A DNA stretch of 64,000 bases from Nocardioides sp. Root190 (GCF_001428565.1 NZ_LMIA01000007.1:1-64000); one strand, 5' to 3'; positions 25,388 to 33,128 are shown, numbered from the stretch's first letter. Numbers and translations: made by a program. The notes: a model not told the origin generated them from the sequence alone.

Positions 25388-25942
25388 TCAGGCGTTCTTG
25401 ATGGCGGAGATGTCGAACTCGAGCTTGATCTTCTCGGAGACGAGCACGCCACCGGTCTCGAGCGCGGCGTTCCAGCTGAGGCCCCAGTCCTTGCGGTTGA
25501 TGGTGACGGCACCCTCGAAACCGACGCGGATGTTGCCGAACGGGTCCTTCGCGGAGCCGCTCTCCTCGAACTCGATCGTGACGGACTTGGTGACGTCCTT
25601 GATGGTCAGGTCGCCGGTGATGTTCCAGTCGTCGCCGTCGCGGGCGACCTCGGTGGAGACGAACTTCCACTCGGGGAAGGTCTCGACGTCGAAGAAGTCG
25701 CCGCTGGTGAGGTGGCCGTCGCGGTCGGCGCTGCCGGTGCTGACGCTGGCGGGGTTGATCGTCACGCTCACCGAGGAGGCGGCCGGGTTCGCGGTGTCGA
25801 TGTGGGCGGTCGCGGTCCAGTCGGCGAACTGGCCGCGGACCTTGGTGACGACCGCGTGGCGGGCCACGAAGCCCAGACGGCTGTGCGAGACGTCCAGGGT
25901 GTAGTCGCCGGCGATGTCGGTGAGGGCTGCGTTCTCGGTCAT
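25388..25942 (-). CDS. YceI-family protein, 184 aa
   Basis: A lipocalin-like beta-barrel of the YceI family: IAGDYTLDVSHSRLGFVARHA at the start, then TGSADRDGHLTSGDFFDVETFPEWKF and the ITGDLTIKDVTKSVT strand pair, all characteristic. YceI proteins bind polyisoprenoid-like lipids; the physiological ligand in actinobacteria is unclear. There is no signal peptide, so it is cytoplasmic, unlike E. coli YceI. CAAGGAG precedes the ATG. Two inverted repeats immediately upstream suggest control by a dimeric (for example MarR-type) regulator. Confidence 0.93.
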   Translation of the reverse strand: MTENAALTDIAGDYTLDVSHSRLGFVARHAVVTKVRGQFADWTATAHIDTANPAASSVSVTINPASVSTGSADRDGHLTSGDFFDVETFPEWKFVSTEVARDGDDWNITGDLTIKDVTKSVTIEFEESGSAKDPFGNIRVGFEGAVTINRKDWGLSWNAALETGGVLVSEKIKLEFDISAIKNA

Positions 25943-25969
25943 GGGGTGCTCCTTGGAATCGGAAGGTTT

Positions 25970-26013
25970 GTTGAAACGTCAACGACCTTAACCAATGGTG
26001 ACATGTCAACCAT
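25970..26013. promoter_or_regulatory. paired palindromic operators before yceI
   Basis: Site 1 (25970-25983) is GTTGA-N4-TCAAC. Site 2 (25995-26013) is a near-perfect 19-bp palindrome centred on GACATGTC. Centres are ~27 bp apart. TTGACA on the minus strand inside site 2 could be a -35 box. A dimeric repressor binding both is likely (inference). Confidence 0.45.
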
Positions 26014-26080
26014 TCCGACGCAAGGGGTGGTCTGGGTCACATCGATGAACCCGCAGTGAACGGCCAGGAGCCCGCGAACG

Positions 26081-26116
26081 CAGGAAGCCGCCCCCGTTGC
26101 CGGGGGCGGCTTCCTG
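26081..26116. terminator. strong hairpin terminator
   Basis: A perfect 16-bp stem (26081-26096 with 26101-26116) closes a TTGC loop. It lies 14 bp beyond the stop of the 43-aa gene on the minus strand. No U-run follows on either strand, but the stem is extremely stable. Confidence 0.65.
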
Positions 26117-26130
26117 GAAGTTGCGTGCCG

Positions 26131-26262
26131 TCAGGCGGCAGCGTGCGCGATCGCCGGTTGGCCGACCTCGATCCACACCGCTTCCATGCGGGTGCGGCCG
26201 TTGTCGTCCGTCACGGGGACCCAGCGCATCTCGAGCCGGTTCGACATCTCGGTGTTGGTCAT
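26131..26262 (-). CDS. 43-aa conserved-looking small protein
   Basis: The protein begins MTNTEMSNRLEMRWVPV and ends with a short Ala tail; its centre is charged (TDDNGRTRMEAVWIEV). AGGAGGT directly precedes the ATG at ideal spacing and a very strong hairpin follows the stop, so the gene is almost certainly expressed. No signal peptide or TM. The paired MRWVPV / AVWIEV strands look like a small beta-hairpin fold. I do not know its function. TAGATT (26293-26298, minus) could be the -10 box. Confidence 0.7.
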   Translation of the reverse strand: MTNTEMSNRLEMRWVPVTDDNGRTRMEAVWIEVGQPAIAHAAA

Positions 26263-26273
26263 GGGACACCTCC

Positions 26274-26292
26274 TGTTCACCTTGTGTTCACC
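26274..26292. promoter_or_regulatory. direct repeat TGTTCACC x2 in leader of the 43-aa gene
   Basis: TGTTCACC at 26274-26281 and 26285-26292 are 11 bp apart, one helical turn, between the possible -10 box TAGATT and the ribosome site of the 43-aa gene. This is suitable for a tandem-binding regulator; otherwise unexplained. Confidence 0.35.
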
Positions 26293-26463
26293 AATCTAGC
26301 ACATCCCCCACCTGGGGTGGCTGAATCGTGGTTTTCGCGCGACCCACGCTCCACCTGCACCGGTCCCTGCGCGCTCGGTCCCCACCTCGCGCTCCACTTC
26401 CGCGCATCCACTGAAGCGGCTCCCACCAGAGTCGGCAAAATCTGCCCGGAATCGGGCAGGAAC

Positions 26464-26492
26464 TTGAGTTCCGGACGCCGGAGATGCACGCT
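26464..26492 (+). promoter_or_regulatory. promoter of the 87-aa gene
   Basis: TTGAGT (26464-26469) and CACGCT (26487-26492) are separated by 17 bp, and the -10 box ends seven nt before the GTG start at 26500. This fits a vegetative promoter producing a leaderless mRNA. Confidence 0.5.
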
Positions 26493-26499
26493 GCTTGAC

Positions 26500-26763
26500 G
26501 TGCACGTCGACCCGCAGCTCCTCCGCCACGTGGAGGAGAGCAGTGGCCTGAGCCCCACCGAGGCCCGGCGCCTGGTGGAGGACGTGCTCGCCTTCCACGA
26601 CGAGACCCTCGAGGACTGGGTCCGGCGTCGGCACGCAGAGCTGAAGACCTACGGGGAGAAGAACGTCGAGATCTTCCCCAGGCTCCGCGAGGAGCTGCGC
26701 GGCCACGTCGTGGCCGCACCCGAACTGTCCGAGCGCCAGCTGCGCCGGATGATCTACGGATAG
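26500..26763 (+). CDS. 87-aa helical protein upstream of glmS
   Basis: A short, charged, all-helical protein (HVDPQLLRHVEESSGLSP... WVRRRHAELKTYGEKN... SERQLRRMIYG). No domain is recognised. It ends 12 bp before the glmS start, so the two are probably co-transcribed. The GTG start lacks a ribosome site but has a -10-like CACGCT seven nt upstream. Intact frame, normal codon bias and strong charge periodicity support it being real. A link to amino-sugar synthesis is suggested only by position. Confidence 0.65.
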   Translation: MHVDPQLLRHVEESSGLSPTEARRLVEDVLAFHDETLEDWVRRRHAELKTYGEKNVEIFPRLREELRGHVVAAPELSERQLRRMIYG

Positions 26764-26775
26764 GAACAGATTCGA

Positions 26776-28611
26776 ATGTGCGGCATCGTCGGATACATCG
26801 GCACCCAGCAGGCAGCTCCCCTCCTCCTCGAGGGCCTGACCCGGCTCGAGCACCGCGGCTACGACTCCGCGGGGGTCGCTGTCGTCGGCGGCTCCGGGGT
26901 GAAGCTCGCCAAGAAGGCCGGCCGGGTGCGCGACCTGTCCGAGGGACTGCCCAAGCGCTTCGGCGGCAAGATCGGGATCGGCCACACCCGCTGGGCGACC
27001 CACGGTCCGGCCAATGACGTCAACGCGCACCCGCACACCGACGAGGCCGGCCAGGTCGCCGTCGTGCACAACGGGATCATCGACAACGCCTCCGCGCTGC
27101 GCGCCGAGCTTGCCGACGCCGGCGTGACCCTCGCCTCCGACACCGACACCGAGGTGCTCGCCCACCTGATCGGCGCCTCGTCCGCGAACACCCTGGAGAA
27201 GCGGGTCGCCGAGGCGCTCGCCCGGGTCGAGGGCACCTACGGCATCGCCGTGGTCCACGCCGACTTCGCCGACCGCATCGTGGTGGCCCGCAACGGCAGC
27301 CCGCTGATCGTCGGCGTGGGCGACCACGAGATGTACGTCGCCTCCGACCTCGCGGCCGTGGTCCGCTACACGACCACGGTCGCGCACCTCGACGACGGCG
27401 AGATGGCCACCGTGACGGCGAGCGGGTTCACGACGTACCGGATCGAGTCGACCGGCCTGGCCGCGACCGACCGCCGCGCGAACAAGGTCGACATCGACCC
27501 CGCGGCCTACGACGCCGGCGACCACGAGTCGTTCATGCACAAGGAGCTGCTCGAGCAGCCCGCTCGCGCGGAGGCCGTGCTCCGTGGTCGCCTCGACGAG
27601 CGGTTCGGCACCGGCCACCTCGGTGGCCTCAACCTCGACGCCCGCGAGCTGCGTGCGATCCGCCGGGTCAAGATCCTCGGCTGCGGCTCGGCGTACTACG
27701 TCGGCCAGATGGGTGCCTCGCTGATCGAGGAGCTGGCGCGGATCCCCGCGGACGCGGAGGCGGCGAGCGAGTTCCGCTACCGCAACCCGATCATCGAGCC
27801 CGACACCCTCTACATCGCCGTGAGCCAGTCCGGCGAGACCATCGACACCCTCCTCGCCGTGCAGGAGGTCCATCGCAAGGGCGGGCGCTGCATCGGCCTG
27901 GTCAACGTCGTCGGCTCCGCCATCGCCCGCGAGGTCGACGGCGGCATCTACCTGCACTCCGGACCCGAGGTCGCGGTCGCCTCCACCAAGGCGCTGACCA
28001 ACATGTACCTCGCCTTCGCGATGCTCGCCGTGCAGCTCGGCCGGGTGCGCGACCTGTCCATCTCGGACGGCAAGAGGCTCATCGCCGGCCTGACCGCGAT
28101 CCCCGGTCAGATCGAGGAGGTCCTCGCGACCGAGCCGCAGCTGGCCGTGGTTGCCAAGCAGCTGGCGCAGGCGGAGAGCCTCTTCTTCATCGGGCGCGTG
28201 CGTGGTTTCCCGGTGGCCCGCGAAGGTGCGCAGAAGTTCAAGGAGATCACCTACCGCCACGCGGAGGCCTACCAGACCAGCGAGCTCAAGCACGGCCCGC
28301 TCGCGCTGATCTCGACCGAGGTCCCGACCGTCGCGATCGTCCCCGACGACGAGCTCGTCGAGCGCAACGTCGCGGCCCTGCACGAGATCGCGGCCCGCGG
28401 CGGCCCGCTGACCGTCATCACCCATGCCTCGGTCGACCTCGGCGACCTCGCCGGCAAGGTTGAGCGGATCGACGTACCCAGGAACGAGCGCGAGCTCGAC
28501 CCGATCCTGCTGACCATCCCGCTCCAGGTGCTGTCCTACCACGCAGCGCTGACCCTCGGTCACGACATCGACAAGCCCCGCAACCTCGCCAAGTCGGTCA
28601 CCGTGGAATGA
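26776..28611 (+). CDS. glmS: glutamine-fructose-6-phosphate aminotransferase, 611 aa
   Basis: Makes glucosamine-6-phosphate from fructose-6-phosphate and glutamine, the first step to UDP-GlcNAc for cell wall and, in this phylum, mycothiol. Cys2 (MCGIVGYIG) is the Ntn glutaminase nucleophile; EHRGYDSAGV and GIGHTRWATHG are glutaminase signatures. Two SIS isomerase domains follow (SQSGETIDTL; TSELKHGPLALI), and the chain ends PRNLAKSVTVE as usual. The length is standard. AGGAA precedes the ATG. There is no room for a glmS ribozyme in the 12-bp gap. Confidence 0.97.
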   Translation: MCGIVGYIGTQQAAPLLLEGLTRLEHRGYDSAGVAVVGGSGVKLAKKAGRVRDLSEGLPKRFGGKIGIGHTRWATHGPANDVNAHPHTDEAGQVAVVHNGIIDNASALRAELADAGVTLASDTDTEVLAHLIGASSANTLEKRVAEALARVEGTYGIAVVHADFADRIVVARNGSPLIVGVGDHEMYVASDLAAVVRYTTTVAHLDDGEMATVTASGFTTYRIESTGLAATDRRANKVDIDPAAYDAGDHESFMHKELLEQPARAEAVLRGRLDERFGTGHLGGLNLDARELRAIRRVKILGCGSAYYVGQMGASLIEELARIPADAEAASEFRYRNPIIEPDTLYIAVSQSGETIDTLLAVQEVHRKGGRCIGLVNVVGSAIAREVDGGIYLHSGPEVAVASTKALTNMYLAFAMLAVQLGRVRDLSISDGKRLIAGLTAIPGQIEEVLATEPQLAVVAKQLAQAESLFFIGRVRGFPVAREGAQKFKEITYRHAEAYQTSELKHGPLALISTEVPTVAIVPDDELVERNVAALHEIAARGGPLTVITHASVDLGDLAGKVERIDVPRNERELDPILLTIPLQVLSYHAALTLGHDIDKPRNLAKSVTVE

Positions 28612-28641
28612 GGGTGACGCAGCGCACCGCGCCGACGATCG

Positions 28642-28661
28642 GGCGTGAAATGGCTCACGCC
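28642..28661. promoter_or_regulatory. CRP/GlxR-like dyad before the DEAD-box gene
   Basis: GGCGTGA (28642-28648) and TCACGCC (28655-28661) are perfect arms; the core is GTGA-N6-TCAC, the CRP-family consensus. It sits immediately upstream of the probable -10 box TACCCT (28664-28669), where a bound regulator would block transcription. Inference. Confidence 0.4.
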
Positions 28662-28675
28662 ACTACCCTTGTCGG

Positions 28676-30400
28676 GTGAGTGAGACCGCTGAGACCGAGA
28701 CCGTGACGTTTGCCGACCTCGGACTCGGCGAACGGATCCTGAAGTCGCTGTCGGACGTCGGCTACGAGTCGCCGTCCGCGATCCAGGCCCAGACCATCCC
28801 GCACCTGCTCGAAGGTCGGGACGTGATGGGCCTCGCGCAGACCGGCACCGGGAAGACCGCGGCGTTCGCGCTGCCGATCCTGGACCGCCTCGACCTGACC
28901 CAGAAGACCCCGCAGGCGCTGGTGCTCGCGCCGACCCGCGAGCTCGCGCTCCAGGTGTGCGAGGCGTTCGAGAAGTACGCCAACACCATGCGCGGCGTGA
29001 AGGTCCTGCCCGTGTACGGCGGCCAGGGCTACGGCGTCCAGCTCTCCGCCCTGCGGCGCGGCGTCCACATCGTCGTCGGTACCCCCGGCCGGATCATGGA
29101 CCACCTCGAGAAGGGCACGCTCGACCTCTCCGAGCTGCGCTTCCTCGTCCTCGACGAGGCCGACGAGATGCTCAACATGGGCTTCGCGGAGGACGTCGAG
29201 ACGATCCTCGCCGACACCCCCTCCGACAAGCAGGTCGCGCTGTTCTCGGCCACGATGCCGAAGCAGATCAAGAGCCTGTCGTCGAAGTACCTCAACAACC
29301 CGGTGTCGATCGCGATCGAGCGCAAGACGCGCACCGCGGACAACATCACCCAGCGCTACATGATCGTCAGCTACCCGCAGAAGGTCGACGCGCTGACCCG
29401 CATCCTCGAGGTCGAGAACTTCGAGGGCATGATCGTGTTCGTCCGCACCAAGAGCGAGACCGAGCTCCTCGCCGAGAAGCTGCGCGCCCGCGGCTACAGC
29501 GCCGCCGCGATCAGCGGTGACGTGCAGCAGGCGCAGCGCGAGCGCACCGTCAACCAGCTCAAGTCCGGCAAGCTCGACATCCTCGTCGCCACCGACGTCG
29601 CCGCCCGCGGCCTCGACGTCGAGCGGATCAGCCACGTCGTCAACTACGACATCCCCACCGACACCGAGGCCTACGTCCACCGGATCGGCCGCACCGGCCG
29701 CGCCGGCCGCAGCGGAGACGCGATCTCCTTCATCACCCCGCGCGAGCGCTACCTGCTCAAGCACATCGAGAAGGCGACCCGCTCGACCCTCGACCAGATG
29801 CAGCTGCCGAGCGTGGACGCGGTCAACGAGACCCGCCTGGCCCGCTTCGACGACCAGATCACCGCCGCGCTCGAGTCCCCGAGCATCGACTTCTTCCGCG
29901 ACGTCGTCAGCCACTACATCCGCGAGCACGACGTGCCCGAGGTCGACGTGGCGGCCGCACTCGCGATCGCCATGCAGGGCGACACCCCGCTCCTGCTCGA
30001 CCCCAAGGCCGAGCCGCGCCAGCCGCGCTTCGACGAGCGCCCCGACCGCGGCGACCGCGGTGACCGCGGCAGGCGCGACGGCGGCGACCGGGGCGACCGG
30101 GGCTCGCGTGACCGTGGTCCGCGCACCGGGGGCAACCTGGCGTCGTACAAGATCCAGGTCGGCAAGCGCCACCAGGTCGAGCCCCGCCAGATCGTCGGCG
30201 CGCTCGCCAACGAGGGTGGCCTGAGCCGCAGCGACTTCGGCAAGATCACCATCCGCCCGGACTACTCGATCGTGGAGCTCCCGGCGAACCTCCCGCCCGA
30301 GGCCTGGGAGAAGCTCAAGGCCACCCGGATCAGCGGCAAGCTCATCGAGCTCGCCAAGGACTTCGGTCCGCCGAAGGGCGCGCGGCCCCCGCGCGACTGA
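28676..30400 (+). CDS. DEAD-box ATP-dependent RNA helicase, 574 aa
   Basis: Unwinds RNA duplexes in ribosome assembly or mRNA decay. It has the Q motif (FADLGLGERILKSL...IQAQTIP), Walker A (AQTGTGKT), DEAD (LVLDEADEML), SAT (FSATMP) and motif VI (HRIGRTGRAGR). A disordered RGD/RGG-rich stretch (~450-485) precedes a C-terminal DbpA-type RNA-binding domain (VGKRHQVEPRQIVGALANEG), as in DeaD/CsdA. The GTG start at 28676 has no ribosome site, but TACCCT ends six nt before it, so translation is probably leaderless. Confidence 0.95.
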   Translation: MSETAETETVTFADLGLGERILKSLSDVGYESPSAIQAQTIPHLLEGRDVMGLAQTGTGKTAAFALPILDRLDLTQKTPQALVLAPTRELALQVCEAFEKYANTMRGVKVLPVYGGQGYGVQLSALRRGVHIVVGTPGRIMDHLEKGTLDLSELRFLVLDEADEMLNMGFAEDVETILADTPSDKQVALFSATMPKQIKSLSSKYLNNPVSIAIERKTRTADNITQRYMIVSYPQKVDALTRILEVENFEGMIVFVRTKSETELLAEKLRARGYSAAAISGDVQQAQRERTVNQLKSGKLDILVATDVAARGLDVERISHVVNYDIPTDTEAYVHRIGRTGRAGRSGDAISFITPRERYLLKHIEKATRSTLDQMQLPSVDAVNETRLARFDDQITAALESPSIDFFRDVVSHYIREHDVPEVDVAAALAIAMQGDTPLLLDPKAEPRQPRFDERPDRGDRGDRGRRDGGDRGDRGSRDRGPRTGGNLASYKIQVGKRHQVEPRQIVGALANEGGLSRSDFGKITIRPDYSIVELPANLPPEAWEKLKATRISGKLIELAKDFGPPKGARPPRD

Positions 30401-30416
30401 CGTGGTTCCGCACGCC

Positions 30417-31001
30417 ATGGGGGGACGTCGGAGGGTGCTCGCTGCACCTGTGGCGGCGATCGCCCTCGTGGTGAGCGGATGCGCGGCGTCGACCGGACCT
30501 GCCGCGGATCCGGATCCGGCGACCTCGGGCTCACCCTCGGCCTCCGCCTCGGCGACCTCGAGCGAGCGTCCCGAGGACCTGTCGCGCTCGGGTGCCCGCG
30601 CCGACGTCCCGGACATCGAGATCATGGCCCAGCTCGCCCGCCGGGCCGAGCGGATCGCCAAGAACCTCCCGCAGGCGCCCATCCCGGCCGACGTCGACCG
30701 CGGCTCCAACCGCGCGCTGGGCTACCAGCTGATGATCGAGTTCGGCCTGCCGGCGAACCAGTGAGCCTACCTCGACGCGCTGTGGCACCGTGAGTCCGGC
30801 TGGAACCACCTCGCCGACAACCCGACCTCCAGCGCCTACGGCATCCCCCAGTCGCTGCCCGGCTCCAAGATGGCTGTCGTCGGCAGCGACTGGCGCACCA
30901 ACCCCGAGACCCAGATCCGCTGGGGCCTGGCCTACATCGCCGCGCGCTACGGCAACGCGCAGAAGGCCTGGGAGCACTCCGAGCGCGTGGGTTGGTACTG
31001 A
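30417..31001 (+). pseudogene. transglycosylase-like lipoprotein interrupted by in-frame TGA
   Basis: The first part (LVVSGCAAS lipobox, Ser/Pro linker, then an Asp/Ala/Arg helix and NRALGYQLMIEFGLPANQ) ends at TGA 30762-30764. The same frame continues for 78 more codons as AYLDALWHRESGWNHL..., with YGIPQSLPGSKM and an end in GWY, which is the catalytic part of the aggregation-promoting-factor / lytic transglycosylase-like family, including the presumed catalytic Glu of RESGW. TGA falls where Trp would be expected, so a single TGG-to-TGA change explains the break. It follows the helicase gene closely. A GTG at 30402 is an alternative start. The gene is probably inactive, or it is a sequencing error. 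Confidence 0.8.
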
Positions 31002-31012
31002 CCCCTCGCAGC

Positions 31013-31107
31013 TCGAGGAGGTCGCGCAGCGACCGTCGCCCCGTTGGTCGAGGAGGTCGCGCAGCGACCGTCGCCCCGGTGGTCGAGGAGGTCGCGCAGC
31101 GACCGTC
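31013..31107. repeat. 35-bp tandem repeat (left-arm units)
   Basis: Two full 35-bp units start at 31013 and 31048, and a third at 31083 follows the same sequence for about 25 bp before diverging into the palindromic element. Each unit contains the hairpin GGTCGCGCAGCGACC. The array starts 11 bp after the stop of the broken transglycosylase gene. Confidence 0.75.
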
Positions 31108-31202
31108 TCGAGACCCGGTGACCCGGTGCACCCACCCGGCCGGTGGGGTCGACTGCACCGTGGCGGGCGGTCTCGAGACGGCCGCGGGCGGCCTCCTCGA
31201 CC
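31081..31202. repeat. nested palindromic intergenic element, copy A
   Basis: The left arm (31081-31115) and right arm (31169-31202) are inverted copies of each other, sharing GGTCGAGGAGG and CCGTCTCGAGACC ends. Each arm contains its own hairpin: GGTCGC/GCGACC on the left and GGCCGC/GCGGCC on the right. The ~53-bp core includes GGTGCACCCACCC. It sits between convergent genes. It is comparable to REP/BIME or MITE-like elements; no ORF inside. Confidence 0.75.
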
Positions 31203-31209
31203 AACGGGG

Positions 31210-32136
31210 CTACAGCGTGATCCGCTCCAGTGCGGCGTCCTGCACGCACGCGGCGGCTGCCATCATCCCGGCCGCGGCGGCGGCGAGGACCGAGGCCATC
31301 GGCATCGGCAGGCCGGGGCCCTGGGCCATGTCGCCGGCGGCGTAGACGCCGGGGACGCTCGTGCGGCCGAACGCATCGACGATGACGGCGTCCATCGCGG
31401 AGCGCTCGAGGTCGAGCTGGTCGGCGAACGGGGTGGACTGCTCCCAGTCGGTCTTCACCAGCATCCCGCCGAGCGCGATCGGCTCCGCGCCGTCCAGCTC
31501 GACGACCAGGCCGTCGCCCTCCCGTCGTACGACGCGAACGGGCTGGGCGGCGACGGGGACGCCGAGGCGCTCGAGGTTGGCCACGGTCGCCTCGTCAAGG
31601 TCCTCCCCGTTGCTGAGGACGACGATCTCGGCGGCGATCGGACCGAGCATCGACGCCATGGCGGCGACGTGGGGTGCGGAGCCGAGGATGCCGACCCGGG
31701 TGCCGGCGTACTCGTGGCCGTGGCAGAACGGGCAGTGCGCGACCAGGTCCCCGAAATTCTCCTCGATGCCCGGCACGTCGGGCAGGGTGTCGCGCACGCC
31801 GGTCGCGAGCAGCACCCGGCGGGCGCGGACGGGCTCCTCACCGGCGACCTCGATCACGAAGTCGTCGAGCTCACCGGAGATCCGGGTGACACCGGCCTCC
31901 CGGAAGGTGACGTCGGCGTAGGCCTCGGCGTCCTTGCGCGCGGCGGTGCGGAGCTCGGCGGGCGGGGCACCGTCGTGGCCGAGGAAGTTGTGCATGTGCC
32001 CGGTCGGGTCGTTGCGATAGCGGTCGGTGGAGAACACCACGCTCGAGCGGTGCATCCGACCGAGGGTCTGGGCGGCCTGGAGGCCTGCTGATCCGGCGCC
32101 GATCACGGCGACGTCGTACACGTTTGACTTGTCCAT
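31210..32136 (-). CDS. thioredoxin-reductase-like FAD oxidoreductase, 308 aa
   Basis: A two-dinucleotide-fold flavoprotein: an N-terminal FAD motif (VAVIGAGSAGLQAA), the redox pair Cys135/Cys138 (HCPFCHG), a second NAD(P)H fold (VGILGSAPHVAAM) and the C-terminal FAD contact SVPGVYAAGDMAQG. It could reduce a thioredoxin-like partner or a small molecule; CPFC in place of the usual CATC suggests a specialised substrate. The start is set at ATG 32136, six nt after a -10-like CACGCT. An upstream ATG pair would extend it into the MerR operator. It is divergent from merR, its probable activator. Confidence 0.88.
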   Translation of the reverse strand: MDKSNVYDVAVIGAGSAGLQAAQTLGRMHRSSVVFSTDRYRNDPTGHMHNFLGHDGAPPAELRTAARKDAEAYADVTFREAGVTRISGELDDFVIEVAGEEPVRARRVLLATGVRDTLPDVPGIEENFGDLVAHCPFCHGHEYAGTRVGILGSAPHVAAMASMLGPIAAEIVVLSNGEDLDEATVANLERLGVPVAAQPVRVVRREGDGLVVELDGAEPIALGGMLVKTDWEQSTPFADQLDLERSAMDAVIVDAFGRTSVPGVYAAGDMAQGPGLPMPMASVLAAAAAGMMAAAACVQDAALERITL

Positions 32137-32142
32137 GGGCCC

Positions 32143-32173
32143 AGCGTGTGACTTCATGTTCACATGAAGTCAA
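32143..32173 (-). promoter_or_regulatory. MerR-type promoter with 19-bp spacer and dyad
   Basis: On the minus strand TTGACT (32168-32173) and CACGCT (32143-32148) are separated by 19 bp. A perfect dyad, TGACTTCATGT (32149-32159) and ACATGAAGTCA (32162-32172), fills the spacer. Over-long spacers twisted into register are the hallmark of MerR-family activation. The dyad also covers the start codon of the divergent merR gene, allowing autorepression. Confidence 0.65.
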
Positions 32174-32610
32174 GTCGCAAGGACATCCGCTGGTCGGTGG
32201 GCGAGCTCGCCGACCGCTTCGACCTCGAGCCGCACGTGCTGCGGCACTGGGAGGACAAGGGCCTGCTGCTGCCCGCGCGGGACTCGGCCGGGCGCCGGGT
32301 CTACGGCGAGGACGACGCCTACCGGGTCGCGACCATCATCGCGAGCAAGGCGTCGGGGATGAGCCTGGAGCAGATCCGCACGCTGGTCGACGCCTCGACC
32401 GACGGGCGCCGCGAGGCGCTGCGCGAGCACCTCGTCGAGCTCGAGCGCCGGCAGGCCGACCTCGAGCGCTCGCGCCACCTCACCCAGCACGCGCTGGAGT
32501 GCCGGGCCCACGACATCACCACCTGCCCCGGCTTCCAGGCGCACGTGGCCGACATCGTCGAGGGGACGGCGAAGGGGCTGCCGTTGTTGACCGGGCACCG
32601 GAGGTCGTGA
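32164..32610 (+). CDS. MerR-family transcriptional regulator, 148 aa
   Basis: An N-terminal winged HTH (WSVGELADRFDLEPHVLRHW), a long dimerisation helix (ELERRQADLERSRHLTQHAL) and a short C-terminal effector part with two or three Cys/His (ECRAHDITTCPGF). This C-terminal Cys cluster may bind a metal or sense redox, which suits control of the adjacent thioredoxin-reductase-like gene. The ATG lies inside the 11-bp-arm palindrome that it probably binds. There is no ribosome site, so initiation may be leaderless. The stop overlaps the next start (TGATG). Confidence 0.9.
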   Translation: MKSSRKDIRWSVGELADRFDLEPHVLRHWEDKGLLLPARDSAGRRVYGEDDAYRVATIIASKASGMSLEQIRTLVDASTDGRREALREHLVELERRQADLERSRHLTQHALECRAHDITTCPGFQAHVADIVEGTAKGLPLLTGHRRS

Positions 32611-33128
32611 TGACGACCCACCGGACTCCGCCACCTCTGCCGACGTCGATCTGGGTGATCGCCGGGGCCTCTGTCGCGAGCCAGCTGGTGCCACTGGTCC
32701 GGCGGGGCGTCCGGCACGACGACGGGCTGTCCCTCGCCGTGTCCGTCGTCCTCGGCGCGCTGGTCATCGGCTACATCTCGGCCGGCGTCGTCCGCGCGCG
32801 CACGGTGCGGCTCGTGCTCGTGTGGGTCGTGCTGGTCCTGAGCTCGATCGCCGAGCTCCTCGGCCTCCTCACGGCGGACGAGCCCGCAGATGTCGCCCTG
32901 TACGCCCTCCTGCTCGTCACGTCGGTCGTGCTGCTCACCGCCCTGGCGAAGTTCAGCCGGACGGAGTGGTTCGCCTGGCAGCGAACGAAGCCGCCAGCCC
33001 AGGACGGAGCCTCGATCAGGGGACTGGTCGCGATCGCGGTGCTCGTCGGTGCGCTGGGCGGGCTGGTCGGGCCGGTCGACGACGGTGTGGACGTGAGCTT
33101 CGACGTCGCCACGCGAGCTCCGTCGTAG
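32610..33128 (+). CDS. four-TM membrane protein, 172 aa
   Basis: Hydrophobic segments at about 13-32, 43-62, 67-88 and 93-110, followed by a soluble stretch and a last hydrophobic run (GLVAIAVLVGALGGLVG). No family is recognised. Its ATG overlaps the merR stop and GGAGG precedes it, so it is co-expressed with merR. The stop codon shares its last base with palindromic element copy B. It may belong to the response controlled by MerR, but no function can be inferred. Confidence 0.75.
   Translation: MTTHRTPPPLPTSIWVIAGASVASQLVPLVRRGVRHDDGLSLAVSVVLGALVIGYISAGVVRARTVRLVLVWVVLVLSSIAELLGLLTADEPADVALYALLLVTSVVLLTALAKFSRTEWFAWQRTKPPAQDGASIRGLVAIAVLVGALGGLVGPVDDGVDVSFDVATRAPS

Noticed and set aside
26764..26775. 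glmS ribozyme upstream of glmS
   Set aside because: Only 12 bp separate glmS from the previous gene, so the ~150-nt ribozyme cannot fit; control must be elsewhere.
30762..30764. TGA read as selenocysteine
   Set aside because: The position is occupied by an aromatic residue in the family as I know it, no SECIS-like hairpin is evident just downstream, and no selenoprotein genes are seen; a Trp-to-stop change is simpler.
31013..31107. Tandem 35-bp units as a CRISPR array
   Set aside because: Units abut without unique spacers, only about 2.7 copies exist, and no cas genes are present; they derive from the palindromic element.
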